A stretch of DNA of 41,141 nucleotides from UBA668 sp041178405 (GTDB taxonomy: Bacteria; Actinomycetota; Acidimicrobiia; Acidimicrobiales; Ilumatobacteraceae). Below are positions 25,649 through 33,767 of the stretch, in pieces. The stretch is taken from assembly GCA_041178405.1 (NCBI GenBank), contig JBEGVK010000058.1, forward strand, positions 1-41,141. Reading direction: 5' to 3'. Position 1 is the first letter of the stretch. Every line of letters starts with the position of its first letter. The notes beneath the pieces are model-generated. The model had not been told where the DNA came from. It was given only the letters and a program-made list of their open reading frames with translations, and searched no databases. A program made the position numbers and the translations under genes.

Positions 25649-27103
25649 TCATCGTCGCACCTCGACAGTGACGGGGCGCGAACCCATGTCGCCATTGGCC
25701 CAGCCGCCGATGATCGCCGAGAACAGCCCGGCCGTGCCGCCAGCGTGGACCAGCAGGATGCCGTCAGGCCGGAACTTCGGCAGGGTGAGCTCGGCCAGAT
25801 GTTCGGGAATCCCCTCGGCGATGCCGTGGGCGCCGGCGATCAGGTCGCTGCCGTGGATGAGGAGCCGGGCGTGCAGTTCGTCGAGCAGTCGGTTGCGGTC
25901 CCAGCCGTCGTCGGCGAAGACGCGTGCGTGTTCGGGTCCGACGACGAGGACGACATCGAAGCCGAGGATGAGCTTCGGGTGGTGCGCAGCGCGCAGGCAC
26001 GATGCGATCGAATTCGCGAGTGCTTCGGCAGTCCGTGCCTTCTGGTCGATGATGAGCCGCGGCCCCTCGCCCGCGAATGCCGTGACGGTGTCGCTGTTGC
26101 GGTCGAACCCCCTGCTCTCGGCGAGTGTCGCGAACGGTGACGTCTCCTCGAGCTCGGCAAAGCAGAACGAGATCTTCCCTGGGTTGCCGTGTGTCGCCCG
26201 GTCGACGCCGCCTGGGCGTCCGCCGCCGATGTTGCGCACCACGAGCTGCACTGCCCGGCCGATCGTGAGGTTCGCGCGGGTGCCCTGGCCGAGGGCGTTG
26301 CCACCGGAGTTCAGCCCGATGGCCCTCGTGCCGGGTCCGTTGCAGATCAGCACCGGACCCACCGGCATCGTGGTGGCAAGGACCCCGTGGATGTTGAAGT
26401 CGTCCGTGCACACTGCCTCGACAGCGGCAATCACCCACGGAAGATACTCCGGCAGACAGCCGGCCATCACGGCGTTGACGGCGATCTTCTCGACCGTGGC
26501 GGGCACGAGATCGGGGGCGACGACCGCCACGATCTCGTCGGGTCGCCGAGCGGTGCCCGACAGCATCCGCAGCACTCGCTCGGGCGTGGGTGGCACGACT
26601 GGGAGGCCGTCGGTGAACCCGCGGGCGAACATCGCCTCGATGTCGTCGTCGAGTTCGGCAAGCTCGATCCGCCGGCTGCGCAGCGTGCCGCTCTCGAACC
26701 GGGCACGGAGCGAGTCGACGCGGTCGGGATCGACCGACAGCGAGCCGCACCCCGGCCGCATTGCCGGCAGGTCGTTGCCGAGGTCGTCGACGCCGGTGAT
26801 GCGACGCCAGTCGTCGCGCAGCCAGCCCTCGGTGCGCTCGACCACGTTGCCGTCGGCGACGCGCAACAGGGTGGGCACGGTGTCGATGGCGTGGTGCCAG
26901 CTGATGGCGAGGTCGGCATCGTGAGTCCGCTCGACGGTGCCTGGGAACGACGGGTCGTCCTGGGTGACGACGCAGAGCCCCCGGTCTCCCTGCAGGCGCT
27001 CGAGTACCGGCACCACCATCTCGCATGTGGCGCACTCGCGCTTCACGATGACGACGAGGCCGTCTGGCAGCGGGGCGGGGTGCGCCAGCGATGAGGTGCT
27101 CAC
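25649..27103 (-). CDS. Redoxin-domain fusion protein linked to UGSC selenoprotein
   Basis: A 484-residue protein in two parts. Residues 15-105 look like a thioredoxin domain: VIVKRECATCEMVVPVL with Cys24-x-x-Cys27 and the cis-Pro loop DTVPTLLRV. The remaining 330 residues are a large domain of unknown function that starts with FTDGLPVVPPTPERV (163-177) and contains several Gly-rich loops (LNSGGNALGQGT, RNIGGGRPGGVD). I recall the second part as accompanying UGSC proteins, but give no function. The GTG at 27103 overlaps the alpha/beta hydrolase stop as GTGA. The selenoprotein gene follows after 49 bp. The redoxin part could deliver electrons to the selenocysteine of that partner. No signal peptide is visible. 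Confidence 0.78.
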   Translation of the reverse strand: MSTSSLAHPAPLPDGLVVIVKRECATCEMVVPVLERLQGDRGLCVVTQDDPSFPGTVERTHDADLAISWHHAIDTVPTLLRVADGNVVERTEGWLRDDWRRITGVDDLGNDLPAMRPGCGSLSVDPDRVDSLRARFESGTLRSRRIELAELDDDIEAMFARGFTDGLPVVPPTPERVLRMLSGTARRPDEIVAVVAPDLVPATVEKIAVNAVMAGCLPEYLPWVIAAVEAVCTDDFNIHGVLATTMPVGPVLICNGPGTRAIGLNSGGNALGQGTRANLTIGRAVQLVVRNIGGGRPGGVDRATHGNPGKISFCFAELEETSPFATLAESRGFDRNSDTVTAFAGEGPRLIIDQKARTAEALANSIASCLRAAHHPKLILGFDVVLVVGPEHARVFADDGWDRNRLLDELHARLLIHGSDLIAGAHGIAEGIPEHLAELTLPKFRPDGILLVHAGGTAGLFSAIIGGWANGDMGSRPVTVEVRR

Positions 27104-27978
27104 GCGACGAACTCGATCACGCGACGGTTGACGGCATCGGGTTGCTCGACATGGAGGAAGTGTCCGGCTCCATCGATGATGTCGACGCGGACGTTGGGCG
27201 GAAGCGTCGCTGCGGCGTGCTCGGCGACGTCGACGCCGATGCATCCGTCGTCGCGCCCATGCAGGTAGAGCATCGGCTGCGATGGCACCGCCTGGGTGGC
27301 AGCCTGAGCTGCGTCGAGCGCAGGATCACGGAACCCGCTGCCGAGCGTTGCCCTGTAGTAGCCGAGTGCCGCTGCGAGATTGGCGGGGTTGCGGAGCGCA
27401 TCCTTCACGTGCGACGCATCACCTGCTCCGGCGTAGCCGGGCGACCAGTCCGCCCAGAGCATGTCGATGAAGGCGAGATCGTCGGCGGGTACGACGAGAT
27501 CGGCGAGCGGTGACTGGAAGAAGAACATGTACCAGCTGCGCTTGAGTTGCCGGCGGTTGGCGAGGAACGCCATCGCCAGCGATCCGCCGGGGGGCACTGC
27601 CATGGTGACGACACGGGCCCAGCGCGAAGGATCGACGACAGCGGCGCCGTGAGCCGCCGGCGCGCCCCAGTCGTGCCCGATGAGCACGGCACGTCCATCG
27701 CCGCCGAGGGCCTCGTGGAGTGCGTTGGCATCGACCGCCAGGACGCCGCTCTGGTACCGCCCGTCGGCAGGGATCGACGTGGGCGCATAGCCGCGCTGAA
27801 AGGGTGCCACTGCCCTGAAGCCAGCGGCGGCGAGACCGGGCAGCAGGTGCCGCCAGCTGTGCGCGGTGTCGGGGAACCCGTGCAGGCACAGGGCGAGTGG
27901 CCCGTCGCCGGCGGAGAGATAGTGGAAGTCGATGCCGTTGGCCTCGACCCTCCCGGTGGAGATCGCTGCCGCTGCCAC
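27100..27978 (-). CDS. Alpha/beta hydrolase, epoxide hydrolase/dehalogenase-like
   Basis: A 292-residue alpha/beta-hydrolase with an aspartate nucleophile, Asp103 in LIGHDWGAP, rather than serine. This is typical of epoxide hydrolases and haloalkane dehalogenases. The HGFPDTAHSW oxyanion loop (33-42), the acid residue in LHGRDDGCI (243/244) and His273 in GAGHFLH complete the triad. A cap region includes a hydrophobic FFFQSPL stretch. The GTG at 27978 is seven bases after TACGGT, without a ribosome-binding site. It is first in the three-gene operon with the redoxin fusion and the UGSC selenoprotein. It may prepare or release the substrate of that system, for example an epoxide or halogenated compound; that is speculation. 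Confidence 0.85.
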   Translation of the reverse strand: MAAAAISTGRVEANGIDFHYLSAGDGPLALCLHGFPDTAHSWRHLLPGLAAAGFRAVAPFQRGYAPTSIPADGRYQSGVLAVDANALHEALGGDGRAVLIGHDWGAPAAHGAAVVDPSRWARVVTMAVPPGGSLAMAFLANRRQLKRSWYMFFFQSPLADLVVPADDLAFIDMLWADWSPGYAGAGDASHVKDALRNPANLAAALGYYRATLGSGFRDPALDAAQAATQAVPSQPMLYLHGRDDGCIGVDVAEHAAATLPPNVRVDIIDGAGHFLHVEQPDAVNRRVIEFVA

Positions 27979-27985
27979 GTGGGGA

Positions 27986-27991
27986 ACCGTA
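27986..27991 (-). promoter_or_regulatory. Candidate -10 box (TACGGT) of selenoprotein operon
   Basis: TACGGT ends seven bases before the GTG at 27978, so the operon mRNA is probably leaderless. No convincing -35 box was found. Confidence 0.4.
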
Positions 27992-28073
27992 GCCCTCTGC
28001 GACGGACGTCACGCAGCGCACCTGTTGAGCAGCGTGCCGGGTGTCTCGTAGCGTGCGCGTAGAGGGGGCAGGA

Positions 28074-28934
28074 ATGCAGGTGGTGTTCCATGGGGTCCGC
28101 GGGTCGACGCCGTGCCACGGCGACGAGGTGGCGCGCTACGGGGGCAACACTTCGTGCGTGTCGCTGCGGATTCCCGGCGAGGACCCACTCTTCTTCGATC
28201 TCGGCACCGGTGCGCGCTATCTGGCCCGCGAACTGGCTCACGACGGCTCGTTCCGGGGCACCTGCCTGCTGAGCCACCTCCACTGGGATCACACGCAGGG
28301 CCTGCCGTTCTTCACCCCGCTGCTGCGCGAGGGATCCCACCTCGACATTCATGCCCCGGCCCAAGAGGACGGTCGCTCGGTGGGCGACATCTTCAGCGAG
28401 GTGATCAGGCCACCGCTGTTTCCGATCACGCTCGACCAGATGCCGGGATCGCTCGGCTTCCACGACACCGGCGACTGCACCTTCGCAGTGGGCTCGGCAA
28501 CGGTGACGGCCCGGCTCGTTCCCCACATCGGCCCGACGCTCGGCTATCGCGTCGAGTGGGGCGGCCGAAGCGTCGTCTACCTGAGTGACCACCAGCAGCC
28601 GCACGATGGATCGCATGCCCTCACCGACGGGGCGCGCGATCTGGTCAGCGGTGCCGATGTGCTCATCCACGACTCGCAGTTCACTCCGCACGAGTTCGCG
28701 TCGAAGTCGAACTGGGGTCACTGCACCATCGACTATGCGGTGTGGGTGGCCCTCGAGTGCGGCGTGGGCACACTCGTGCTCTTCCACCACGATCCGGGTC
28801 GCGCCGACAACGAACTCGATGCGATTGCTTCGCGGGTAGCGGCAGAGGCTGGCGAGCGTGGCCTGCGGGTCATCGCCGCATACGAGGGCATGACGCTCGA
28901 TGTACCGCCGCTCGGTGCCGGGGCTCGGCCCTGA
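28074..28934 (+). CDS. Metallo-beta-lactamase-fold hydrolase
   Basis: A 286-residue MBL-fold protein resembling RNase Z/PhnP-like hydrolases. It starts MQVVFHGVRGSTP, has FDLGTGAR, and the metal motif SHLHWDHTQG (His68, His70, Asp72, His73). Later ligands are seen in VPHIGPTLGYR, YLSDHQQP, LIHDSQF and NWGHC. It is likely a dinuclear-metal phosphodiesterase or other small-molecule hydrolase; the substrate is unknown. The ATG at 28074 has GAGGGGG five bases before it and is preferred to the earlier GTG at 28041. A TAGCGT box at 28049-28054 would give a short leader. It is divergent from the selenoprotein operon (95-bp gap) and 19 bp upstream of the MauE-like gene. Confidence 0.85.
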   Translation: MQVVFHGVRGSTPCHGDEVARYGGNTSCVSLRIPGEDPLFFDLGTGARYLARELAHDGSFRGTCLLSHLHWDHTQGLPFFTPLLREGSHLDIHAPAQEDGRSVGDIFSEVIRPPLFPITLDQMPGSLGFHDTGDCTFAVGSATVTARLVPHIGPTLGYRVEWGGRSVVYLSDHQQPHDGSHALTDGARDLVSGADVLIHDSQFTPHEFASKSNWGHCTIDYAVWVALECGVGTLVLFHHDPGRADNELDAIASRVAAEAGERGLRVIAAYEGMTLDVPPLGAGARP

Positions 28935-28953
28935 ACGCACGCGGAGTCATCAG

Positions 28954-29334
28954 GTGAGTGAGTTGGTGTCTGTCGTCGCATCGGTGATCGTGGCCGCCGT
29001 GTTCGTGGTGGCCTCCGTGACGAAGTTCGCGTCACCAGCAGCGTGGTTGGACCAGGCCAGGGGTCTTGGAGTGCCGCGCTCGATTGCGCTTGTCGTGCCG
29101 GTCGTAGAGGCCGTGCTGGGCGCCTGGCTGCTGGTGCAGTGGGAGCGCAGGGCTGCTGCCATCACTGCTGCGGTGGTGATCTCGGCCTTCAGTGCGTTGA
29201 TCGTGGTCCGCCTCGTACAGGGGCGGCGACCGCCGTGCGCCTGCTTCGGATCGCTCTCGGCCCGTCCGCTCGGGCCGGGCTCACTCGTGCGCAACGCCGT
29301 GCTGCTGGCGGTGGCGTTGCTCGCGATGGCCTGA
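28954..29334 (+). CDS. MauE/DoxX-like membrane protein
   Basis: A 126-residue membrane protein with about four hydrophobic helices (roughly 5-24, 42-62, 68-88 and 108-125). The loop before the last helix has PPCACFGS with Cys95 and Cys97, the mark of MauE-type proteins, which are linked to redox maturation of other proteins with a thioredoxin partner. The start GTG at 28954 follows GGAG by about eight bases and gives a hydrophobic N terminus. It sits 19 bp after the MBL gene and probably shares its transcript. Its partner is unknown; the redoxin-containing selenoprotein operon is divergent and only about 1 kb away. Confidence 0.78.
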   Translation: MSELVSVVASVIVAAVFVVASVTKFASPAAWLDQARGLGVPRSIALVVPVVEAVLGAWLLVQWERRAAAITAAVVISAFSALIVVRLVQGRRPPCACFGSLSARPLGPGSLVRNAVLLAVALLAMA

Positions 29335-29348
29335 CCCGGCGCAGCGGC

Positions 29349-31382
29349 TCAGTCGGCCTGGAGTTCGACGAGCAGGAAGGCGAGGGCGCGCGCTTCTTCT
29401 CGCCACGACTCGTAGCGCCCGCTCGGGCCGCCGTGACCAGCGCCCATCTCGGTGCGCAGCAGCACGATGCGGTCGCCAGTGGTGACAGCGCGCAGCCGGG
29501 CGGTCCACTTCGCCGGCTCGTGGAAGCTGACACGTGGATCGTTGAGGCCGGCGGTGATGAGCAGTGCCGGGTACGCCGCCGGACCGGTGTTGTCGTAGGG
29601 CGAGTAGGCGAGCATGTAGTCGGCCGCTGGCACGGTGCGCGGGTCGCCCCACTCCTCCCATTCGGTCACCGTCAGCGGGAGGGTGGCGTCGCTCATCGTG
29701 GTGACGACATCGACGAAGGGCACCTCGGCCACGGCTGCCCTGAACAGATCGGGTCGCATGGTGATGCATGCACCGACCAGCAGGCCGCCGGCGCTGCCGC
29801 CGCGGACCGCCATCCGCGTGCTGTCGACGATGCCGAGTGTGGCGAGGTGCTCGGCGCAGGCGATCGTGTCGAGGAAGGTGTTGCGCTTGTGCTCGAACTT
29901 GCCGTTCAGGTACCAGGATCGGCCGAGCTCGCCACCGCCACGCGGGTGGGCGAGGGCCCACACTGCGCCTCGGTCGAGCAGGCTGAGGCGGGCGACGCTG
30001 AACCACGGCGGCAGCGACACCTCGTAACTGCCGTAGCCGTAGAGGCACAGCGGCGCGGTGCCGTCGAGCGGCGTCCCTCGGTGGCGGACGATGTCGACCG
30101 GCACGAGCGTGCCGTCGTGCGAGGTGGCCCAGTGGCGCTCGGCGCAGTAATCGTCGAGGTCGACGCCGGGAACTGGAACCTGCTTCAGCACGGCACGATC
30201 GGCTGCGCCGCCGTCGACGCGCTCGATGTACACGGTGAGCGGTCGTGTCAGCGACTGGTACGTGTAGCGCAGCGATGTCGACTGCCATTCCGGATTGAGC
30301 TCGAGTTCGACATCGTGCGGCTCGGAACCGAGGTCGATGTCTCTCGATGAGCCGTTGCGGAACACCACGCGCAGCCGAGGCTGGGCGTCGCTCCACTCGT
30401 GAAGGACGAAGTGCCCTTCGAAGGCATCGACCGAGGTGATGCGCCGGCCGTCGGCACCGGCGATGATCTCGTGCCAGTCGCCGGGGTCTGCCTCGGGAGC
30501 CGACATGACACGGAAGTCGACGGCGTCGAGGTTGGTGAGCACGAGCCAGCGGTCGCCCCAGTGCTCGAGGGAGTATTCGACGCCATCGCGCCGCTCGGCG
30601 GCTCTACGAGCCGGTGCAGTCGGAACGTCTGCTGGGATGACGAGGGCCTCTGAGGAGGTTCGGCTCGCCGACTCGATCACGATCCAGCGCCGGCTGCGGC
30701 TGAGTTCGACGGATACGTAGAACCGCTCGTCGGGTTCGTCGAACACCACGACGTCGTCTGACTGCGGTGTGCCGACACGGTGCCGCCAAACCCTCGATGG
30801 GCGCATTTGCTCGTCAGGCGTGACGTAGAACAGCCATGTCGAGTCAGCCGACCATGCAGTGCCGCCCCATGTGGTGCCGGCAATCTCGTCGTCGAGATCG
30901 CGTCCGCTGTCGAGGTCGCGGATCCGCAGCGTGTACTCCTCGCTGCCGTCGGTGTCGGCGCTCCATGCGAGCAGGCGATGCGCCTCGTCGACGTCGAACG
31001 CATGGATCGAGAAGTACTCGTGGCCCTGTGCCTCGGCGTTCTCATCGAGCAGCACCTGGCTCGTTGCGTCGTCGGCTGCCCGGCCGCGGCAGTGGATCGG
31101 ATAGCTCTGGCCTTCCACCGTACGTGTCACATACCACCACGGTCCATTGCGCACGGGAGCGGAGAGGTCGGTCTCCTTCACCCGCTGCTTGATCTCAGAG
31201 AACAGGGTGTCGACGAGCGTGCTGTGCCCGTCGAACCATGCGTCGGAGTAGGCGTTCTCGTCGCGCAGGTACGCCAGCGTGTCGGGATCGTCGCGGTCGC
31301 GCAGCCACGCCCACGGGTCGTCTGCGGACCCCGTGGGCCGCTCCCACCGGTGGGGCACCTGCTTGGCGATGGGCGGCGTCAC
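29349..31382 (-). CDS. ptrB: Oligopeptidase B (prolyl oligopeptidase family)
   Basis: A 677-residue serine peptidase that cuts short peptides after basic residues, acting in the cytosol. The N-terminal beta-propeller covers most of the first 420 residues. The catalytic domain holds YGYGSYE, the nucleophile Ser530 in RGGSAGG, Asp615 (GLNDPRV) and His650 (GAGHGG). Acidic residues that bind the Arg/Lys side chain are expected in this family but were not mapped. The frame is open upstream to 32312, but that is antisense to the ferredoxin and sufB. The GTG at 31382, seven bases after TACTGT, gives the normal length and the family start TPPIAKQVPHRW. The stop lies 14 bp from the convergent MauE-like gene. 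Confidence 0.92.
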   Translation of the reverse strand: MTPPIAKQVPHRWERPTGSADDPWAWLRDRDDPDTLAYLRDENAYSDAWFDGHSTLVDTLFSEIKQRVKETDLSAPVRNGPWWYVTRTVEGQSYPIHCRGRAADDATSQVLLDENAEAQGHEYFSIHAFDVDEAHRLLAWSADTDGSEEYTLRIRDLDSGRDLDDEIAGTTWGGTAWSADSTWLFYVTPDEQMRPSRVWRHRVGTPQSDDVVVFDEPDERFYVSVELSRSRRWIVIESASRTSSEALVIPADVPTAPARRAAERRDGVEYSLEHWGDRWLVLTNLDAVDFRVMSAPEADPGDWHEIIAGADGRRITSVDAFEGHFVLHEWSDAQPRLRVVFRNGSSRDIDLGSEPHDVELELNPEWQSTSLRYTYQSLTRPLTVYIERVDGGAADRAVLKQVPVPGVDLDDYCAERHWATSHDGTLVPVDIVRHRGTPLDGTAPLCLYGYGSYEVSLPPWFSVARLSLLDRGAVWALAHPRGGGELGRSWYLNGKFEHKRNTFLDTIACAEHLATLGIVDSTRMAVRGGSAGGLLVGACITMRPDLFRAAVAEVPFVDVVTTMSDATLPLTVTEWEEWGDPRTVPAADYMLAYSPYDNTGPAAYPALLITAGLNDPRVSFHEPAKWTARLRAVTTGDRIVLLRTEMGAGHGGPSGRYESWREEARALAFLLVELQAD

Positions 31383-31389
31383 GACGGCG

Positions 31390-31395
31390 ACAGTA
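31390..31395 (-). promoter_or_regulatory. Candidate -10 box (TACTGT), ptrB
   Basis: TACTGT ends seven bases before the GTG at 31382 and decides that start. Confidence 0.4.
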
Positions 31396-31477
31396 ACGGG
31401 CACCGGCGGCAACTCGGCCACCGTCGCCCGGTGGCGCAGAAGAGGAGCACCTCTGGCTGTTGCCTGCCGTCGACGGG

Positions 31478-31483
31478 TAGGTT
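31478..31483 (+). promoter_or_regulatory. Candidate -10 box (TAGGTT), ferredoxin gene
   Basis: TAGGTT ends seven bases before the GTG at 31491. Confidence 0.4.
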
Positions 31484-31490
31484 CGGCGGC

Positions 31491-31817
31491 GTGCGCGTGT
31501 GGATCGACCAAGACCTCTGCACCGGCGATGGCCTGTGCGTCGACCACTGCCACGAGGTGTTCACCCTCCTCGAGGACGGGATCGCCTACGTGATCGACGG
31601 CGGACAGGTGCTCAACGATCCGGGTGGCTCGTCGAGCCTGGCGGTCGTCGACTCCCGTCACCACCAGTCGGTGGTCGACGCTGCGCTGGCCTGCCCTGGT
31701 GAGTGCATCTTCATCGAGGTGGCTGCGATCGAGATCGGCCCGGCAGACCGCCCTGCTGACTCCGGTTCGGCGATCCCGACCATGCGCCCTGCCGCCGACG
31801 ACGAGTTCGCCGCCTGA
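31491..31817 (+). CDS. Ferredoxin, actinobacterial [3Fe-4S]/[4Fe-4S] type
   Basis: A 108-residue ferredoxin with a single cluster. Cysteines are Cys10 (DLCTGDG), Cys16, Cys20, Cys68 (ACPGE) and Cys72. The C-x5-C spacing followed by a distant CP pair is the pattern of actinobacterial ferredoxins that serve P450s or oxygenases; Cys20 and Cys72 are extra. The region between has an insert (GGSSSLAVVDSRHH), and the C-terminal tail is long, Pro/Ala-rich and acidic. The GTG at 31491 begins the VRVWIDQDL motif and lies seven bases after TAGGTT; earlier sequence in the frame is antisense to ptrB. It stands 99 bp before sufB, whose products would load its cluster. It might also serve KorAB. Confidence 0.85.
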   Translation: MRVWIDQDLCTGDGLCVDHCHEVFTLLEDGIAYVIDGGQVLNDPGGSSSLAVVDSRHHQSVVDAALACPGECIFIEVAAIEIGPADRPADSGSAIPTMRPAADDEFAA

Positions 31818-31872
31818 CACTGGGGCCAGGGTCGGGCCGTCCGACGAGTGGAGGGACTGGCGCCGAATTGTT

Positions 31873-31886
31873 ACTATGCCGGTAGT
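31873..31886. promoter_or_regulatory. Palindromic operator candidate ACTA-N6-TAGT before sufB
   Basis: ACTATGCCGGTAGT is a 4+4 inverted repeat with six-base spacing, 30 bp before the sufB ATG and overlapping a TACTAT -10-like hexamer (31872-31877). The same arms and spacing occur before sufD (35337-35350). The spacing resembles that of SufR/Rrf2-type sites in other bacteria, but the arms differ from those I know. Binding here should block RNA polymerase. Confidence 0.6.
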
Positions 31887-31916
31887 GGAAATTCCCCCAC
31901 GTGAACGGACTGCACG

Positions 31917-33320
31917 ATGACCAGCTTCGACCTCGACCTCAGCAAGTACAACCTCGGATGGAGCGACACCGACGTCGAGTACGCCTTCACGCCGGCGAAG
32001 GGGCTGAACCAGGGCGTCGTCGACCAGATCAGCTGGTGGAAGGGTGAGCCATCGTGGATGTCGAAGCTCCGCCAGCGGAGTCTCAACCTCTTCGAGCGCA
32101 AGCCGATGGCCGACTGGTTCGCGGTGAACATGCCCGACATCGACTTCCAGGACATCTACTACTACTTGAAGCCGGCCACCGATCAGGTGAGCGAGTGGGA
32201 CGACCTGCCCGAGCAGATGAAGGCCACCTACGAGAAGCTCGGCATTCCCGAGGCTGAGCGCAAGTACCTGGCCGGGGTGACAGCGCAGTACGAGTCGGAG
32301 GTGGTGTTCCACCGCAACCGTGAGGACCTCGAGAAGCAGGGAATCCTCTTCTGCGACATGGACACGGCGCTGCGCGAGTACCCCGACCTCGTGAAGCGCT
32401 ATTTCGGATCGGTCATCCCGCCCGGCGACAACAAGTTCGCTGCGCTCAACACGGCGGTGTGGTCGGGCGGGTCGTTCATCTATGTGCCGCCGGGCGTCGT
32501 GTGCGACATGCCGCTACAGGCGTACTTCCGCATCAACAGCGAGAACGCCGGCCAGTTCGAGCGCACGCTGATCATCGCCGACGAGGGCAGCCAGGTGCAC
32601 TACATCGAGGGCTGCTCCGCACCGGTGTACACCAACGACTCGCTGCACTCGGCCGTCGTCGAGATCGTCGTGAAGCCGTCGGCGCGAGTCACCTACACCA
32701 CGATCCAGAACTGGTCGCCCAACGTCTACAACCTCGTCACCAAGCGCGCCCGTGTCGAGGCCGAGGGCCACATGGAGTGGATCGACGGCAACATCGGGTC
32801 GAAGCTGACGATGAAGTATCCGAGCGTGTACCTCGTCGGTCCGAAGGCCACTGGCGAAGTGCTCAGCGTTGCCTATGCGGGGCCGGGCCAGCACCAGGAT
32901 GCCGGTGCCAAGATGGTGCACGCAGCGCCCGAGACCACCAGCAAGATCGTGTCGAAGAGCATCAGCAAGGACGGCGGCATCACCACCTACCGGGGCCTCG
33001 TGCGAGTCGACGAGGGTGCTTACGGCTGCAAGAGCCACGTGCAATGCGACGCCCTGATCCTCGACGAGCAGAGCGAGAGCCGCACGCTGCCGTACATGGA
33101 GGTCGGCGAGCGGGACGCGCAGATCGGCCACGAGGCGACGGTCTCGAAGATCGCCGATGAGCAGCTCTTCTACCTGATGAGCCGCGGCCTCTCGCAGGAG
33201 CAGGCGATGGGCATGGTCGTGAACGGGTTCATCGAGCCCATCACCCGGACGCTCCCCATGGAGTACGCCGTCGAATGGAGCCGTCTCATCGAACTGCAGA
33301 TGGAGGGCAGCGTCGGCTGA
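31917..33320 (+). CDS. sufB: Fe-S cluster assembly scaffold SufB
   Basis: A 467-residue SufB, the scaffold of the SufBCD complex on which Fe-S clusters are built in the cytosol. Recognisable blocks are YAFTPAKGLN, the GSFIYVPPGV beta-helix turns, the segment with VKPSARVTYTTIQNWS, NTAVWSGG, and the C-terminal HEATVSKIADEQLFYLMSRGL-type region followed by GFIEPI and MEYAVEWSRLIELQ. It has the actinobacterial form LFYLMSRG at the active region. The ATG at 31917 follows a leader of about 30 bases with weak ribosome-binding potential (GTGAACGGAC). It stands apart from sufD-sufC by two other genes, an unusual order, and shares their operator motif. Confidence 0.95.
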   Translation: MTSFDLDLSKYNLGWSDTDVEYAFTPAKGLNQGVVDQISWWKGEPSWMSKLRQRSLNLFERKPMADWFAVNMPDIDFQDIYYYLKPATDQVSEWDDLPEQMKATYEKLGIPEAERKYLAGVTAQYESEVVFHRNREDLEKQGILFCDMDTALREYPDLVKRYFGSVIPPGDNKFAALNTAVWSGGSFIYVPPGVVCDMPLQAYFRINSENAGQFERTLIIADEGSQVHYIEGCSAPVYTNDSLHSAVVEIVVKPSARVTYTTIQNWSPNVYNLVTKRARVEAEGHMEWIDGNIGSKLTMKYPSVYLVGPKATGEVLSVAYAGPGQHQDAGAKMVHAAPETTSKIVSKSISKDGGITTYRGLVRVDEGAYGCKSHVQCDALILDEQSESRTLPYMEVGERDAQIGHEATVSKIADEQLFYLMSRGLSQEQAMGMVVNGFIEPITRTLPMEYAVEWSRLIELQMEGSVG

Positions 33321-33388
33321 GTGCCGCCGGCCCCGTGCAGGGGCTGGGATGCTGTCGAATCTCCCGTCAGGCACGGCAGAATCTGCGC

Positions 33389-33748
33389 ATGCCGATGCGC
33401 CACGACTGCCGCCACTTCGAGAGCCGCACGTACGCCAATGGCGAGACGGTGCGGAAATGCGATCTCGACCTTGCGCCGGAGGCCCCGTGGCGCTGTCCAA
33501 CTGACTGCCCGCGCTTCGAGCCCCGACTCGATGCCGGGTGGACGTACGGCTCGATGGTGTCGCCGTCGACCCCCGACGAGCCGCCGGGTCTCGGCGACGG
33601 CTCGGCGGCCGCGGTGCTCGACGAGGCCGAGGACTACCTGAACTCTGTGGGCGCGCAGGTGCTGGCCGAGGTGCAGGCCGAGAAGGCCGCAGAGCAGACC
33701 GGCAGCGGAGTACTACGCCGCTTGTTCCACCGGCGGCGTCAGGGCTGA
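33389..33748 (+). CDS. Small cysteine-rich protein of unknown function
   Basis: A 119-residue protein that I do not recognise. The first 45 residues carry four cysteines (Cys7, Cys24, Cys36, Cys40) in the patterns DCRHF, RKCDL and RCPTDCPRF, suggesting a Zn or Fe-S site. The middle is Pro/Gly/Ser-rich, then comes an acidic helix (DEAEDYLNSVGAQVLAEVQAEKAAEQ) and a basic tail with LLRRLFHRRRQG-like charge. No signal peptide is visible. The ATG at 33389 is 68 bp after sufB; CAGAAT lies six bases before it. Its place inside the split suf locus suggests a helper or regulator in Fe-S assembly, which is inference from context. Confidence 0.7.
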   Translation: MPMRHDCRHFESRTYANGETVRKCDLDLAPEAPWRCPTDCPRFEPRLDAGWTYGSMVSPSTPDEPPGLGDGSAAAVLDEAEDYLNSVGAQVLAEVQAEKAAEQTGSGVLRRLFHRRRQG

Positions 33749-33767
33749 CCCCTGGCGCCCAGAGGCG

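Noticed and set aside
31383..32312. N-terminal extension of oligopeptidase B over the ferredoxin and sufB
   Set aside because: The extension is antisense to two recognised genes and does not match the family; the GTG at 31382 gives the normal length.
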